Source of the DNA: Chlorobiota bacterium
GTDB lineage: Bacteria > Bacteroidota > Bacteroidia > Bacteroidales > JAADGE01
Reading direction: 5' to 3'
Length of the DNA stretch: 46,072 nt
Assembly: GCA_013152535.1 (NCBI GenBank)
Contig: JAADGE010000019.1
Span: 1 to 46,072, forward strand
The notes beneath the pieces are model-generated. The model was not told the origin of the DNA, searched no databases, and worked only from the letters and a program-made list of their open reading frames with translations. Positions 34,462-43,820 of this stretch are shown one piece after another (positions within the stretch are counted from its first letter, which is position 1; each line of letters begins with the position of its first letter). The position numbers and the translations under genes were made by a program.

Positions 34462-34515
34462 CTGTGACCCCTTGGGTGTAAACCAAGTGCTCTGAACCAA
34501 CTGAGCTAATCGCCC
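34441..34515 (-). tRNA. tRNA-Val (anticodon UAC)
   Basis: The minus strand folds into a full cloverleaf of 75 nt: acceptor GGGCGAT / ATCGCCC, a D-arm starting TAGCTCAG, anticodon stem CTTGG / CCAAG around TTTACAC (anticodon TAC), T-arm ACAGG-TTCGACT-CCTGT, and discriminator A. The 3' CCA is not encoded. The last 14 nt are the integration core repeated at 30744 and 29154, so the 3' half of this gene was probably supplied or restored by the adjoining cassette. Confidence 0.95.
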
Positions 34516-34539
34516 TTTACTTTTCTTTAAAAGCGGATG

Positions 34540-34569
34540 CAAAGATAAATGAATTATTTTTACAACAAA
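34540..34569 (-). promoter_or_regulatory. tRNA-Val promoter
   Basis: The minus strand reads TTTG (34566-34569), an 18-bp spacer, then TATCTTTG (34540-34547), an exact Bacteroidota -33/-7 pair. Transcription would start near 34533, about 18 nt before the mature tRNA. Confidence 0.75.
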
Positions 34570-34647
34570 AATATTTTGTGATTTTTATTTCTTTTTTTAA
34601 TGCCCATAAACATATCAAATAAATACTAACATACGGAAATATTGACT

Positions 34648-34655
34648 TAACTTTG
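34648..34655 (+). promoter_or_regulatory. maeB promoter (-7 element)
   Basis: TAACTTTG is an exact TAnnTTTG, giving a start near 34661 and a leader of about 19 nt. No clear -33 TTTG is seen. Confidence 0.5.
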
Positions 34656-34679
34656 TACTGAATTTAAAAGTTAAAAGTT

Positions 34680-36965
34680 ATGACAAAAATAACAAAAGAA
34701 GATGCTTTAAAGTACCATTCGGAAGGAAGACCGGGAAAAATCCAAGTTGTTCCGACAAAACCCCACAGTACACAACGTGATTTAGGATTAGCTTATACAC
34801 CCGGAGTTGCGGATCCCTGCCTTGAAATTGAAAAGAATCCTGAAGATGCATATAAATATACCGCAAAAGGTAATTTAGTCGCAGTTATCTCCAACAGTAC
34901 GGCAGTTCTCGGATTAGGTGATCTCGGTGCTGTTGCAGGCAAACCGGTAATGGAAGGAAAAGGTTTACTTTTCAAAATTTTCGGTGATATTGATGTTTTT
35001 GATATCGAACTTGACACAAAAGATATTGAAAAATTCATACAAACAGTTAAAATTATTTCTCCCACTTTCGGAGGTATTAATCTGGAAGACATTAAAGCGC
35101 CGGAATGTTTTGAAATAGAAAAACGCCTTAAAGAAGAACTCGATATTCCGATAATGCATGATGACCAACACGGAACGGCAATTATTTCTTCTGCCGCTAT
35201 GGTAAATGCCATTGAATTGGCAGGGAAAAAATTTGAGGATGTAAAATTAGTTGTAAGCGGTGCCGGAGCAGCGGCTATGGCTTGTACCAACTTGCTTATT
35301 TCATTAGGAATGAAACCTGCAAATATAATAATGTGCGACAGTAAAGGTGTTATTAATGAAAAAAGAACTGATATTAATAAGTACAAAAAAAATTATGTAA
35401 CGAAAAAGAAAGTTGATACATTAGGAGAAGCAATAAAAGGAGCTGATATCTTTTTCGGTTTATCCACAAAAGATGTATTAACAAAAGATATGGTAAAGTC
35501 TATGGCAAAAACTCCGATTGTGTTTGCTATGGCTAATCCGGATCCTGAAATAAGCTATGAAGATGCTGTTGATGCCAGAGATGATATTATTATGGCAACA
35601 GGTCGTTCCGATTATCCGAATCAGGTCAATAATGTTTTGGGATTTCCTTTTATTTTCAGAGGTGCTCTTGATGTCAGAGCCACAACAATTAACGAAGAAA
35701 TGAAAAAAGCTGCAGTTTATGCTTTAGCAGAACTGGCAAGAGAAGATGTTCCGGAAGAAGTCAGTAATGCTTATAACACAAAACATTTAGCATACGGGAA
35801 AAATTATCTTATCCCGAAACCATTGGATCCCAGATTAATAGAAAAGGTATCTTCGGCTGTTGCAAAGGCTGCCATGGATTCGGGTGTTGCAAAAAAACCT
35901 ATAAAAGATTTTGAAAAATATAAAGAAAATTTAAGAGAACGTATAGGAACAGGAAATAAACTTATTCGCAGAATATATACCCAAGCCCGATTAAATCCTA
36001 AACGATTAATTTTTGCCGATGCAGATAATTATAATGTTTTAAGGGCAGCTGAAATATGTATTCATGATAATATTGCAAAACCGGTATTACTGGGCAGAAA
36101 AGATAAAATTCTGAAAATTATTGAAGAATTTAAACTTAAAGACTTATTAACCGGAGCTGAAATCATTGACCCTTATTGTATAGAAGAAAGTGAAAGACGT
36201 AAAAAATATGCTCAGTTCTTCTACGAAAAACGATACAGAAAAGGAATCAGGAATAAAGATGCAGATGAAAAAATGTATAACAGAAATTATTTCGGTGCTA
36301 TGATGATTGAACATGGTGAAGCTGATGCTTTTGTTGCGGGCTATGCCACTAAATATAAAGAAGTTATTAAACCGATAATAGAAGTTATCAGATGTAATCA
36401 ATCAATTGAGCATATTGCCGGCATGTATATTGTAATAACAAATAATCGTCCGTTATTTTTCGCAGATACCACTATAAATAAAAGACCGGATGCTCAAACA
36501 CTTGTTAATACAACAAATACAATTACGCGTACAATAAAATGGCTCGGAGAAAAACCTGTCGTTGCAATGCTTTCATATTCTAATTTCGGCTCATCAAGAA
36601 ACGGGAGTCCCGAAAGAGTAAGAGAAGCCGTAAAAATATTGCATAAAGACTATCCCGAGATTATTATTGACGGTGAAATGCAAGCTAATTTTGCTCTTAA
36701 TACCGAACTAAGAGATAAATATTATCCGTTTTCAAAATTAAAAGGAAAAAATGTTAATACATTAATATTCCCTAATTTGAGTTCAGGAAATATTTCATAT
36801 AAAATGATGCAGGAAATTGGCGGTGCAGAAGTTATCGGTCCTGTTTTATGCGGAATAAAACGACCTATTCATGTTGTTCAACTTGGTGCTTCTGTCAGAG
36901 AAATTGTAAATATGGCAGCTATTGCCGTGGTTGATGCTCAAAATCCTCAATCAGATTATTTATAA
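34680..36965 (+). CDS. maeB: NADP-type malic enzyme with phosphotransacetylase-like C-terminal domain
   Basis: A 761-residue cytoplasmic enzyme that oxidatively decarboxylates malate to pyruvate, normally with NADP+. The N-terminal malic domain has AYTPGVADPC with catalytic Tyr39. Metal-binding acids are in INLEDI (Glu136, Asp137) and MHDDQHGTA (Asp161/Asp162). The Rossmann loop is SGAGAAAMA (193-201). From about residue 425 on lies a phosphotransacetylase-like domain (LIFADADNYNVLRAA, YFGAMMIEHGEADAFVAGYA) which in MaeB proteins is regulatory, sensing acetyl-CoA. Length and order are standard. It is a single gene that converges with the glycosyltransferases, 21 bp apart. Confidence 0.95.
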   Translation: MTKITKEDALKYHSEGRPGKIQVVPTKPHSTQRDLGLAYTPGVADPCLEIEKNPEDAYKYTAKGNLVAVISNSTAVLGLGDLGAVAGKPVMEGKGLLFKIFGDIDVFDIELDTKDIEKFIQTVKIISPTFGGINLEDIKAPECFEIEKRLKEELDIPIMHDDQHGTAIISSAAMVNAIELAGKKFEDVKLVVSGAGAAAMACTNLLISLGMKPANIIMCDSKGVINEKRTDINKYKKNYVTKKKVDTLGEAIKGADIFFGLSTKDVLTKDMVKSMAKTPIVFAMANPDPEISYEDAVDARDDIIMATGRSDYPNQVNNVLGFPFIFRGALDVRATTINEEMKKAAVYALAELAREDVPEEVSNAYNTKHLAYGKNYLIPKPLDPRLIEKVSSAVAKAAMDSGVAKKPIKDFEKYKENLRERIGTGNKLIRRIYTQARLNPKRLIFADADNYNVLRAAEICIHDNIAKPVLLGRKDKILKIIEEFKLKDLLTGAEIIDPYCIEESERRKKYAQFFYEKRYRKGIRNKDADEKMYNRNYFGAMMIEHGEADAFVAGYATKYKEVIKPIIEVIRCNQSIEHIAGMYIVITNNRPLFFADTTINKRPDAQTLVNTTNTITRTIKWLGEKPVVAMLSYSNFGSSRNGSPERVREAVKILHKDYPEIIIDGEMQANFALNTELRDKYYPFSKLKGKNVNTLIFPNLSSGNISYKMMQEIGGAEVIGPVLCGIKRPIHVVQLGASVREIVNMAAIAVVDAQNPQSDYL

Positions 36966-36986
36966 AATTTTTAGTTTAGTTTTGTT

Positions 36987-37745
36987 TCAGGCTGCCGGAG
37001 TTTTATTCACTTTGGCAGTTTTTCTTTTTATTTTACCGGCATTAAAACGCAGTTTCAGAACACCCCAAAATGCTTCGCTGAAAATACCGCCGCTCATTTT
37101 TGAATTTCCCTCTGTCCTGTCCGTAAAAATTATAGGAACTTCTTTTATTTTATAACCGAAAATAATTGAACGATATTTCATTTCAATCTGGAAACCATAC
37201 CCCTTCATACGAATTTCATCAATACCGATATTTTCAAGAACTTCTCTTTTATAACAGACAAAACCTGCTGTTGTATCTTTCACCTGCATTCCTAAAACAG
37301 TTCTTACATACATTGAAGCATAATAAGACATTAAAATACGTCCGAGAGGCCAATTTACAACACTAATTCCTTTTACATAACGCGATCCTACGGCTACACC
37401 ATAACCTTGATTCTTGCAGGCATCGTATAAATTAATCAAATCATAAGGCGGATGAGAAAAATCTGCATCCATCTCATAAATAAAATCATACTTTTTATCA
37501 ATTGACCAATGAAATCCGGCAATATATGCCGTACCCAATCCGAGTTTGTTTTTTCTTTCAATTATAAACAATTTACCGGCAAATTCAGTTTGCAATATTT
37601 TAACAATATCAGCCGTTCCGTCGGGAGAACCGTCATCTACAATTAAAATATGAAATTCTTTTTCGAAAGAGAAAACTCTGCGAAGGATATTTTCTATATT
37701 CTCTTTTTCGTTATAAGTCGGTATGATTACGATGCTGTCAGACAC
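36987..37745 (-). CDS. Polyprenol-phosphate sugar synthase (DPM1-like GT2)
   Basis: A 252-residue family 2 glycosyltransferase resembling dolichyl/polyprenyl-phosphate mannose synthase. Nucleotide-binding IIPTYNEKENI and VDDGSPDGT (Asp37, Asp38) and the metal-binding EMDADFSHPP (Asp93, Asp95) are present. There is no C-terminal membrane pair, so it is the soluble DPM1-like type. It would make a lipid-linked sugar donor for a membrane transferase. The GT39-like protein two genes upstream is a natural user of that donor. Confidence 0.88.
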   Translation of the reverse strand: MSDSIVIIPTYNEKENIENILRRVFSFEKEFHILIVDDGSPDGTADIVKILQTEFAGKLFIIERKNKLGLGTAYIAGFHWSIDKKYDFIYEMDADFSHPPYDLINLYDACKNQGYGVAVGSRYVKGISVVNWPLGRILMSYYASMYVRTVLGMQVKDTTAGFVCYKREVLENIGIDEIRMKGYGFQIEMKYRSIIFGYKIKEVPIIFTDRTEGNSKMSGGIFSEAFWGVLKLRFNAGKIKRKTAKVNKTPAA

Positions 37746-37764
37746 AATAAGTAATTTTTCGGTT

Positions 37765-38790
37765 TTATAATTTTAACTTGTCAAAAGTATCTTTTTTCTT
37801 TAAAAAATAACTGAAAATAATACTTTTTTGATAAATCTCTTTATGATAATGTTTTTTAACTAACAGATTATTACGCTTTCTGAACATTTTACCGATATTA
37901 AAATAAAAGCTGAAATGTGCTTTTAATACCGCAAAGAAAAAGCTGAATTTAAAACTGAAAAGATACACAATTCCGGATAAACCGTCAAGTATTAAACGTA
38001 TAAAAATTATCGGAATAATTTTTTGTTTGGGCAAATTTTTCAACAGTAAAAATAAATTATTCCTGAAATTTAAATATATCTTATGCGGATTATTATTCGG
38101 TAAAGTCCCGCCTCCTACATGATATACTAAACTATTCGGATTAACGATTATTCTGTATCCGGCATTTTTTAATCGCCAGCATAAATCAATCTCTTCCATA
38201 TGTGCAAAAAAATCATCATCTAAACCACCGAATTGCTTGTATAAATCTGCACGAACAAACATAGCAGCACCGCTTGCCCACAGGATATCTCTTACATCAT
38301 TATATTGTGCTTTATCCTCCTCCGTATGCTCTAAAATTCGACCCCGGCAAAACGGATATCCGAATTTATCAATAAAGCCGCCGGATGCACCTGCATATTC
38401 AAATTTTTTATTATTATGATATGAGATTATTTTCGGCATTGCCGCAGCAATGGTTTTATCCTTATCCATCAATTCTATTATAGGAGTTATCCAATTTTCG
38501 CTGACTTCCACATCGGAATTTAATAATATAAAATACTCGGCATCAATTTGTTGCAATGCTTTATTGTATCCGCCGGTAAATCCGTAGTTTTTATCAAATA
38601 AAAGAAGTTTAACTTCAGGAAATTTTTCTTTCAAAAAAGAAACCGAATTATCAGAAGAACCATTGTCTGCAACAATTATTTGATTTTCTTCACTTTGAGA
38701 AAATTTTATTACCGACGGTAAAAATTGTTCTAAAAACTTTTTACCGTTCCAATTCAATATTACGATTGCTGTTTTATATTTTCCCGACAT
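37765..38790 (-). CDS. Family 2 glycosyltransferase, rhamnosyltransferase-like
   Basis: A 341-residue GT2 enzyme. VILNWNGKKFLEQFLPSV opens the fold, ADNGSSDNSV (Asp42) binds the nucleotide sugar, and LLNSDVEVSENW (Asp93) gives the metal site. A later region has HMEEIDLCWRLKNAGY, the acid-base motif of WbbL/RfbN-type rhamnosyltransferases. The C-terminal 90 residues are basic and hydrophobic and may bind the membrane. The acceptor sugar is unknown. It lies 5 bp after the GT39-like gene, in one operon. Confidence 0.87.
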   Translation of the reverse strand: MSGKYKTAIVILNWNGKKFLEQFLPSVIKFSQSEENQIIVADNGSSDNSVSFLKEKFPEVKLLLFDKNYGFTGGYNKALQQIDAEYFILLNSDVEVSENWITPIIELMDKDKTIAAAMPKIISYHNNKKFEYAGASGGFIDKFGYPFCRGRILEHTEEDKAQYNDVRDILWASGAAMFVRADLYKQFGGLDDDFFAHMEEIDLCWRLKNAGYRIIVNPNSLVYHVGGGTLPNNNPHKIYLNFRNNLFLLLKNLPKQKIIPIIFIRLILDGLSGIVYLFSFKFSFFFAVLKAHFSFYFNIGKMFRKRNNLLVKKHYHKEIYQKSIIFSYFLKKKDTFDKLKL

Positions 38791-38795
38791 TCTTA

Positions 38796-40205
38796 TTAAT
38801 CTTTCTTTTTATATAAAATATATTTGTCCAAATTTAAATTAACTTTTTCATAGCTTGTATCCGGAATGATATTTTTTGATGTCAGAAAATAGACGATTTT
38901 TCCTGTATCGGTTGTAATACTGTATTCTCCGTATCGTTGCATATAGGCATACAGAGACCAATCTCCTTTATAACTATCGCAAATTGCAAAAATTTCCTTT
39001 TGCGGAATTTCTTTTTTGAGTTCATAAATATCCGCAATTTTCGTTTTATCTCTTCCCGGCCTTCCTGCATAAATAAAAATCATTATAATACTTATTCCCA
39101 ATAATCCGTATGATAAAAATATAAATATTTTTTTCTTAAAGAAAATTAATATGTTTGAAAAGTTACACAACAAACCATTAATAATGAAACCGAATGAAAT
39201 TGCTAAAAACGGCAAAGCCGGAACAATATAAAAACTGCGTTGTTTCATACTTATCATTATCGGTAAAATTCCGGAAAGAGCAATTAAAAAAAAGAATAAA
39301 CCGGATTTCACATTCTCATTTGTAATTTTAAGCTTTTTTTTCTTAAGTTTTACGGTAATAAATAAAACAAACATAATAATTACAGGTATAATCATTTCAT
39401 TCAGTAAACTTTTAAGAATAAAAAATCTGCCGTTCTTAATCGGAAAATGACTGATACTTCCTATTATTTGTTCTTTAAAATAGTTTTCAAAAAATATTCT
39501 TGCTTCTTCCGAGAAATAATATATTAAAACAAAAGGCAAAGAAGTAAAAACAACCAATAAACCGGTATCAATTACGGCTCGTGTAAATTTTATTTTTCTG
39601 TAAATAAGCCAATAAATAAGAGGTACACACCAAATAAATAATGAGGTAAATCCCTTACTCAAAAATCCGGCAAAAAGAAACATTCCCGAAATAAAAAGCA
39701 TTAAAAATCTTTTTCTTTCATAGTTTTTTAATAAAAACAGAAAAGAAGACAAAACAAAAACCGTTACCGTATTTTCAAGCATATTATTTGAATATGTCCA
39801 ATTAATTAACGGAAAAGCTAACCATAAAATTAATGAAATAATAATAATTGATTTATTCCGGGTTTTTATAAATGATTTAAGTATCAAAATAATTAATAAT
39901 ATTGCCAATAATCCTGTTATCAAAGAGTAAATACGTTCAACATAAATACTGTCGCCGAATATTCTGAAACCCAAGGATTCCAAATAAAAAGCTAAGGGCG
40001 GATGTCCGAAAAAAGGGTTCATTATTGTTTCGGAAAACTTCATATTCCAAAATGACCCGTAAGCTTCTGCCAAATTACGAGAAATTCCGGCATATATTGT
40101 TCCGTCCATAAACATTCCGTTACTCCATAAAGCCGGTGCGGTAATCCCTAAAAAAAGTGCCGAAATAAAAAAATACGGATAATATTTTATAAAAAAATTA
40201 TTCAT
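38796..40205 (-). CDS. GT39/ArnT-like membrane glycosyltransferase
   Basis: A 469-residue membrane protein with about 11 to 13 membrane segments, in the GT-C fold group of protein O-mannosyltransferases and ArnT. The first outer loop carries MFMDGTIYAGISRNLAEAYG with the expected acidic Asp34, followed by FFGHPPLAFYLESL, typical of the family. It probably moves a sugar from a polyprenyl phosphate to a glycan, lipid or protein outside the membrane. The ATG overlaps the stop codon (ATGA) of a short upstream open stretch that looks like a gene remnant. Confidence 0.85.
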   Translation of the reverse strand: MNNFFIKYYPYFFISALFLGITAPALWSNGMFMDGTIYAGISRNLAEAYGSFWNMKFSETIMNPFFGHPPLAFYLESLGFRIFGDSIYVERIYSLITGLLAILLIILILKSFIKTRNKSIIIISLILWLAFPLINWTYSNNMLENTVTVFVLSSFLFLLKNYERKRFLMLFISGMFLFAGFLSKGFTSLFIWCVPLIYWLIYRKIKFTRAVIDTGLLVVFTSLPFVLIYYFSEEARIFFENYFKEQIIGSISHFPIKNGRFFILKSLLNEMIIPVIIMFVLFITVKLKKKKLKITNENVKSGLFFFLIALSGILPIMISMKQRSFYIVPALPFLAISFGFIINGLLCNFSNILIFFKKKIFIFLSYGLLGISIIMIFIYAGRPGRDKTKIADIYELKKEIPQKEIFAICDSYKGDWSLYAYMQRYGEYSITTDTGKIVYFLTSKNIIPDTSYEKVNLNLDKYILYKKKD

Positions 40206-40306
40206 TTGATTACAAATATGTTTGGAATTATTCGCATTATTTCATCTCTTACATCTCTGTATTTTTTAACAACTTCATCTTGGGTTCCGCATTTATCATA
40301 TTTTCA
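40202..40306 (-). pseudogene. Possible ArsC/LMW-phosphatase C-terminal remnant
   Basis: The minus strand carries about 33 sense codons between a TGA at 40304-40306 and the TGA at 40202-40204. They read KYDKCGTQDEVVKKYRDVRD, then EIMRIIPNIFVIK. This resembles the C-terminal helix of thioredoxin-coupled arsenate reductases (pattern F..VRDEI...I..F). No start codon or catalytic N-terminus is present. Its stop overlaps the ATG of the next gene, as a coupled gene would. It is probably a deletion remnant of an operon member, but the match is short. Confidence 0.3.
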
Positions 40307-40341
40307 GAATAATTCAATTATAAAATATCGATATAAATTGA

Positions 40342-42651
40342 TTATTCAACTTCAAAGTCTTTTTCGCCTTTATAAAGATTTCCGAATTTATCATATCCTT
40401 TAATTATAATTTTATACATTCCTTTTCTGTCAGACGAAGTGAATGAAATATGAACAGTCTTCCTGTTATGAAACATTATATTTGGATTCCAGTATAAAGT
40501 AGTTCTGAAATCAGGTACATTTATTAATTGATGATTAATAAAATTCGGGAATTCTTTATTAAAATTTTCATGTAATGTATTATATTTAATAAAAATATCT
40601 GAATCGGAAAATTCTAAACCTGCAAAATCATCAGTCTTTGTAGTTATCATAATTATACCGGGATAAAGCTGCCTGCCTAAAACGTAAACATCATTAATTA
40701 CTTCTATTTTCTTTACTTTAGAGATGTCAAATTTCATAATTTTATTAATATCAAAAACAGGAACCTTATCAACAAATACGAGTGGTTTTCCCCACAACAA
40801 ACTGCTATTTTTATCATATATGCGGAATGTATATTTATTTTTATTCTTAATAACTTTTACTGACGAAACAATTTCATTAAAAACCTCTTGCATATTTTTT
40901 AAAGTTATAAAATCCTTAAGATAAATTGTTTCAATCCTGTCATTAATATTAAAAGAGTTTACTATTGTATCAATCTTCTTTTTTAACCTATTTTTATTTG
41001 AAAAATATTTTTCAATCTGATTATTTATATAAATTTCCTTTATTAAATTTTTATCTTTCATTTTTAAGGGAGTAAAATATTTTTTATGTTTGTCTGTAAT
41101 TAGTTCAAACGGATTATTAATTCTTATCCCGTAATCAACATTATCTGTAAAGTCAGAACATAAAAAAATGTCAGTTAATCCATATACGTTATTTAATATA
41201 AATTTAAATCGCCCAATACTATCTGTAATAGCAACATGAAATTGAGGATTATTATTTAATACGGATAAGTAGATTTTCTTATTCCTCAAATTTTTATTTA
41301 AATTTTTATTATAAAGTACCCCTGAAAGTGTGATACCTCTATTTTCAGGCAAGTATTTAATTTTAGAAATATGATTAGAATTATCAAAATCAGGAATATT
41401 CTTTTCACAAACTTTATCATACATTATTAAAATATGATTAATCTCATTATTCTTCAAATCAATTTTATTCTCAAAAAATGATGATAAAATTTTAATATTC
41501 TGAAATAGAAAGTTTGGATTAAAAATATCAGATTCATCTTTAACTCCCTTTCGGACAACAGACATCGAGATAACAGGTAAATTATCAATCAATATACTGT
41601 CAACACTAACAGAGACTTCTACAGTATCTCTTGACGGAATTTTATTTTTATTTAAAGAAATATCTAATATCTTATTTTGTTTACACTTTTTATAAACTGA
41701 ATTATTTTTTCTGACAGTACCGTTTTCGTTTATAAGAATTAACGTATTAATTCCTTGATTAAAAATATCATTATTAAAAACTAAAATTTTTGAAGATTTA
41801 TCCAATTTTATATTTTTCATCAATAAAATTTCATTGTCTTCAGAAACAATATATAATTTATAATTTTGATTAATATATTCATTACCCTTACAATTAATCT
41901 TATAAATAGTATTTACAGAATCCATAGTTACATTAGTCTGAATTCCATTTAAACTAATAACCGGAAAGGGAATTGATATTATTGTATCACCTGTGTTTAC
42001 GGTAAACTTATAATGTTTTGAGGATAAAAAAGTCTTTTGAATCTCAATAAGATTATTATCAGACACAAAAAGTTCTTCAATAGAATCATTTACTGAAAAA
42101 TAATACTTATCGTGAAGATTATAACTTTCAGGTATTTTTATTATTATTTTATTTTTTTTTCCGTTTAAGATACAATTACCTTGCAAATAAAATTGTAAAG
42201 AATCAGAAACATTAATTAAATCAGAAACAACATTTGAAGGGTTAATTATAGTAATATATTTACATCCGAAATTATTTATATTATTTTTTTGTAAATTTGT
42301 GTATACTTTCAACATATAAAGTCCCGACATTAAATTCTCAGGAATTAATATTCTGCCGTTTATTTTATAATTATCAATTTTATAAATTTGTTGAACAACA
42401 GAAGTGCTGTTATTTAAATTAATCATCTCAACATAAACAATTTTGCTTATCATTGGATTAATTTGTGTATTGTTTACAAAATAATTTGCGGAAAATAAAA
42501 TTTGATCCCCGACAACATAAATATCTCTGTCAGTAAAAATTGAAATTCTCTCAGTTCCTTTAGTATTCTCAATATCTTGTGCATTAATATGTTTCACAAA
42601 TATAAATGCAACAAAAATCAGAAAGATGCCATATAATTTTTTTAAATTCAT
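40342..42651 (-). CDS. Secreted MG2-like protein with plug-like domain but no barrel
   Basis: A 769-residue exported protein; MNLKKLYGIFLIFVAFIFVK and the following HINAQ form a signal peptide. Parts by eye: an alpha-2-macroglobulin MG2-like domain (about 35-130, FTDRDIYVVGDQILFSANYF); further beta-sandwich regions; a carboxypeptidase-regulatory-like domain (near 430-510, ITLSGVLYNKNLNKNLRNK); and a region near 600-690 that resembles a TonB-receptor plug (PLVFVDKVPVFDINK, then VKKIEVINDVYVLG and GIIMITTK). No outer-membrane barrel follows; the protein ends in an Ig-like stretch. It is the last gene of the TonB receptor / DUF4249 operon (17-bp gap), so it probably works with them at the outer membrane. 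Function unknown. Confidence 0.75.
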   Translation of the reverse strand: MNLKKLYGIFLIFVAFIFVKHINAQDIENTKGTERISIFTDRDIYVVGDQILFSANYFVNNTQINPMISKIVYVEMINLNNSTSVVQQIYKIDNYKINGRILIPENLMSGLYMLKVYTNLQKNNINNFGCKYITIINPSNVVSDLINVSDSLQFYLQGNCILNGKKNKIIIKIPESYNLHDKYYFSVNDSIEELFVSDNNLIEIQKTFLSSKHYKFTVNTGDTIISIPFPVISLNGIQTNVTMDSVNTIYKINCKGNEYINQNYKLYIVSEDNEILLMKNIKLDKSSKILVFNNDIFNQGINTLILINENGTVRKNNSVYKKCKQNKILDISLNKNKIPSRDTVEVSVSVDSILIDNLPVISMSVVRKGVKDESDIFNPNFLFQNIKILSSFFENKIDLKNNEINHILIMYDKVCEKNIPDFDNSNHISKIKYLPENRGITLSGVLYNKNLNKNLRNKKIYLSVLNNNPQFHVAITDSIGRFKFILNNVYGLTDIFLCSDFTDNVDYGIRINNPFELITDKHKKYFTPLKMKDKNLIKEIYINNQIEKYFSNKNRLKKKIDTIVNSFNINDRIETIYLKDFITLKNMQEVFNEIVSSVKVIKNKNKYTFRIYDKNSSLLWGKPLVFVDKVPVFDINKIMKFDISKVKKIEVINDVYVLGRQLYPGIIMITTKTDDFAGLEFSDSDIFIKYNTLHENFNKEFPNFINHQLINVPDFRTTLYWNPNIMFHNRKTVHISFTSSDRKGMYKIIIKGYDKFGNLYKGEKDFEVE

Positions 42652-42668
42652 TAGTATATTATCTATAG

Positions 42669-43820
42669 TTAGTTAATATCATTCCAAAAAACAGGTTTAT
42701 TTAATTTGCCGCCTTCCGATCTGCAATCTATGCACCTTTCTTTAATTAGTCCGTTTACTTCATTTACCTCAACATAAAAATAAGGCGGATCATGCGTTTT
42801 TTTATAATCTCGTATAGATTCAGGATTTAAAATAACCACACATTTTGTATAATAAAAAGGGGCTCTTGGCCTATCTACAAAAATTCTTTTTTGATCTAAT
42901 GACGCAACCGTAAAATTCCCTAAAACAATTTCATTATTATCATTTATATTTCTGATATTACCTCTAATATTATATGGCTGTCTGGAAGAAAAAAAATCCT
43001 CATTTGACATTTGATTTTCGATATTGCTCCAATAATTATAAGACTCTTCAGTTAATAAATATTGATTAACCAAAACACTATATCTCTTTGTTAATTTTTT
43101 TGATTCTGTACTGACAAAGTGTAAAGCTTGTCCCAAAATTTGAGAAGAACTTAAATTTTCTGTTTTATTTGTGAATATTTTTTTCACTTTTTCTGTTTTC
43201 CAACAAGTAGAAAGAGTATCATATTTTGGGTCAAAATAAATAATATCACCTAATATATTTTGAACAAATGCAAGTTTATAATCTATATCATATTCATACG
43301 TTTCATTAAGAGTCCATAAGAAATAATTATTTGATGTCGGAGCAATTTTTGTATCCAAATAAAATTGATACCCGGGCTTTCCATACGGAAAATTAATATC
43401 TCTGATATATTTTAAATCGGCAGTAATTGTATCAATCAGAACTTTATCTTTCATTTTTTGAAAATCAGTTGCATACGTTACACCTGAAGAGGTTATAATG
43501 GACAATTTATACTTATTCCCAATAATTCCCAGCATTCCATTTTTAGCAGTAGAATAATGCCCCGGGTTTAATTCCTTTAAAATCTCCGAATTACCTTTAT
43601 CATTAATAATTTCAACTTTACAATCAACATACGGTATAAAACTCGGATCCCCAATTGGTGATGAATGAGATAAGGTAACAATATAGGGTCCGGGTTTATC
43701 CGTTATCAACCCGTCAACAACTAATACATTTTCATTTTTATCAGAACTTAAATTGAACTCTTCCTCACATCCGATAAAAGATAATAATATAAATATATAT
43801 AAAACAGTTTTAATCTTCAT
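42669..43820 (-). CDS. DUF4249 outer-membrane lipoprotein
   Basis: A 383-residue lipoprotein. The true start is the ATG at 43820; a TTG three codons earlier is less likely. The lipobox SFIGC gives lipid attachment at Cys18. The mature protein opens with VLVVDGLITDKPGPYIVTLS, the hallmark of DUF4249, a beta-sandwich family found beside TonB-dependent receptors in Bacteroidota. The start overlaps the end of the receptor gene by 11 bp, so translation is coupled. The family's role is not established; a surface partner of the receptor is the usual assumption. Confidence 0.88.
   Translation of the reverse strand: MKIKTVLYIFILLSFIGCEEEFNLSSDKNENVLVVDGLITDKPGPYIVTLSHSSPIGDPSFIPYVDCKVEIINDKGNSEILKELNPGHYSTAKNGMLGIIGNKYKLSIITSSGVTYATDFQKMKDKVLIDTITADLKYIRDINFPYGKPGYQFYLDTKIAPTSNNYFLWTLNETYEYDIDYKLAFVQNILGDIIYFDPKYDTLSTCWKTEKVKKIFTNKTENLSSSQILGQALHFVSTESKKLTKRYSVLVNQYLLTEESYNYWSNIENQMSNEDFFSSRQPYNIRGNIRNINDNNEIVLGNFTVASLDQKRIFVDRPRAPFYYTKCVVILNPESIRDYKKTHDPPYFYVEVNEVNGLIKERCIDCRSEGGKLNKPVFWNDIN

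Noticed and set aside
34237-34542. A minus-strand open frame over the tRNA-Val region
   Set aside because: It runs through the tRNA gene and through the TTTGTAGAACA repeats, which explains its repetitive Cys/Phe/Tyr-rich translation.
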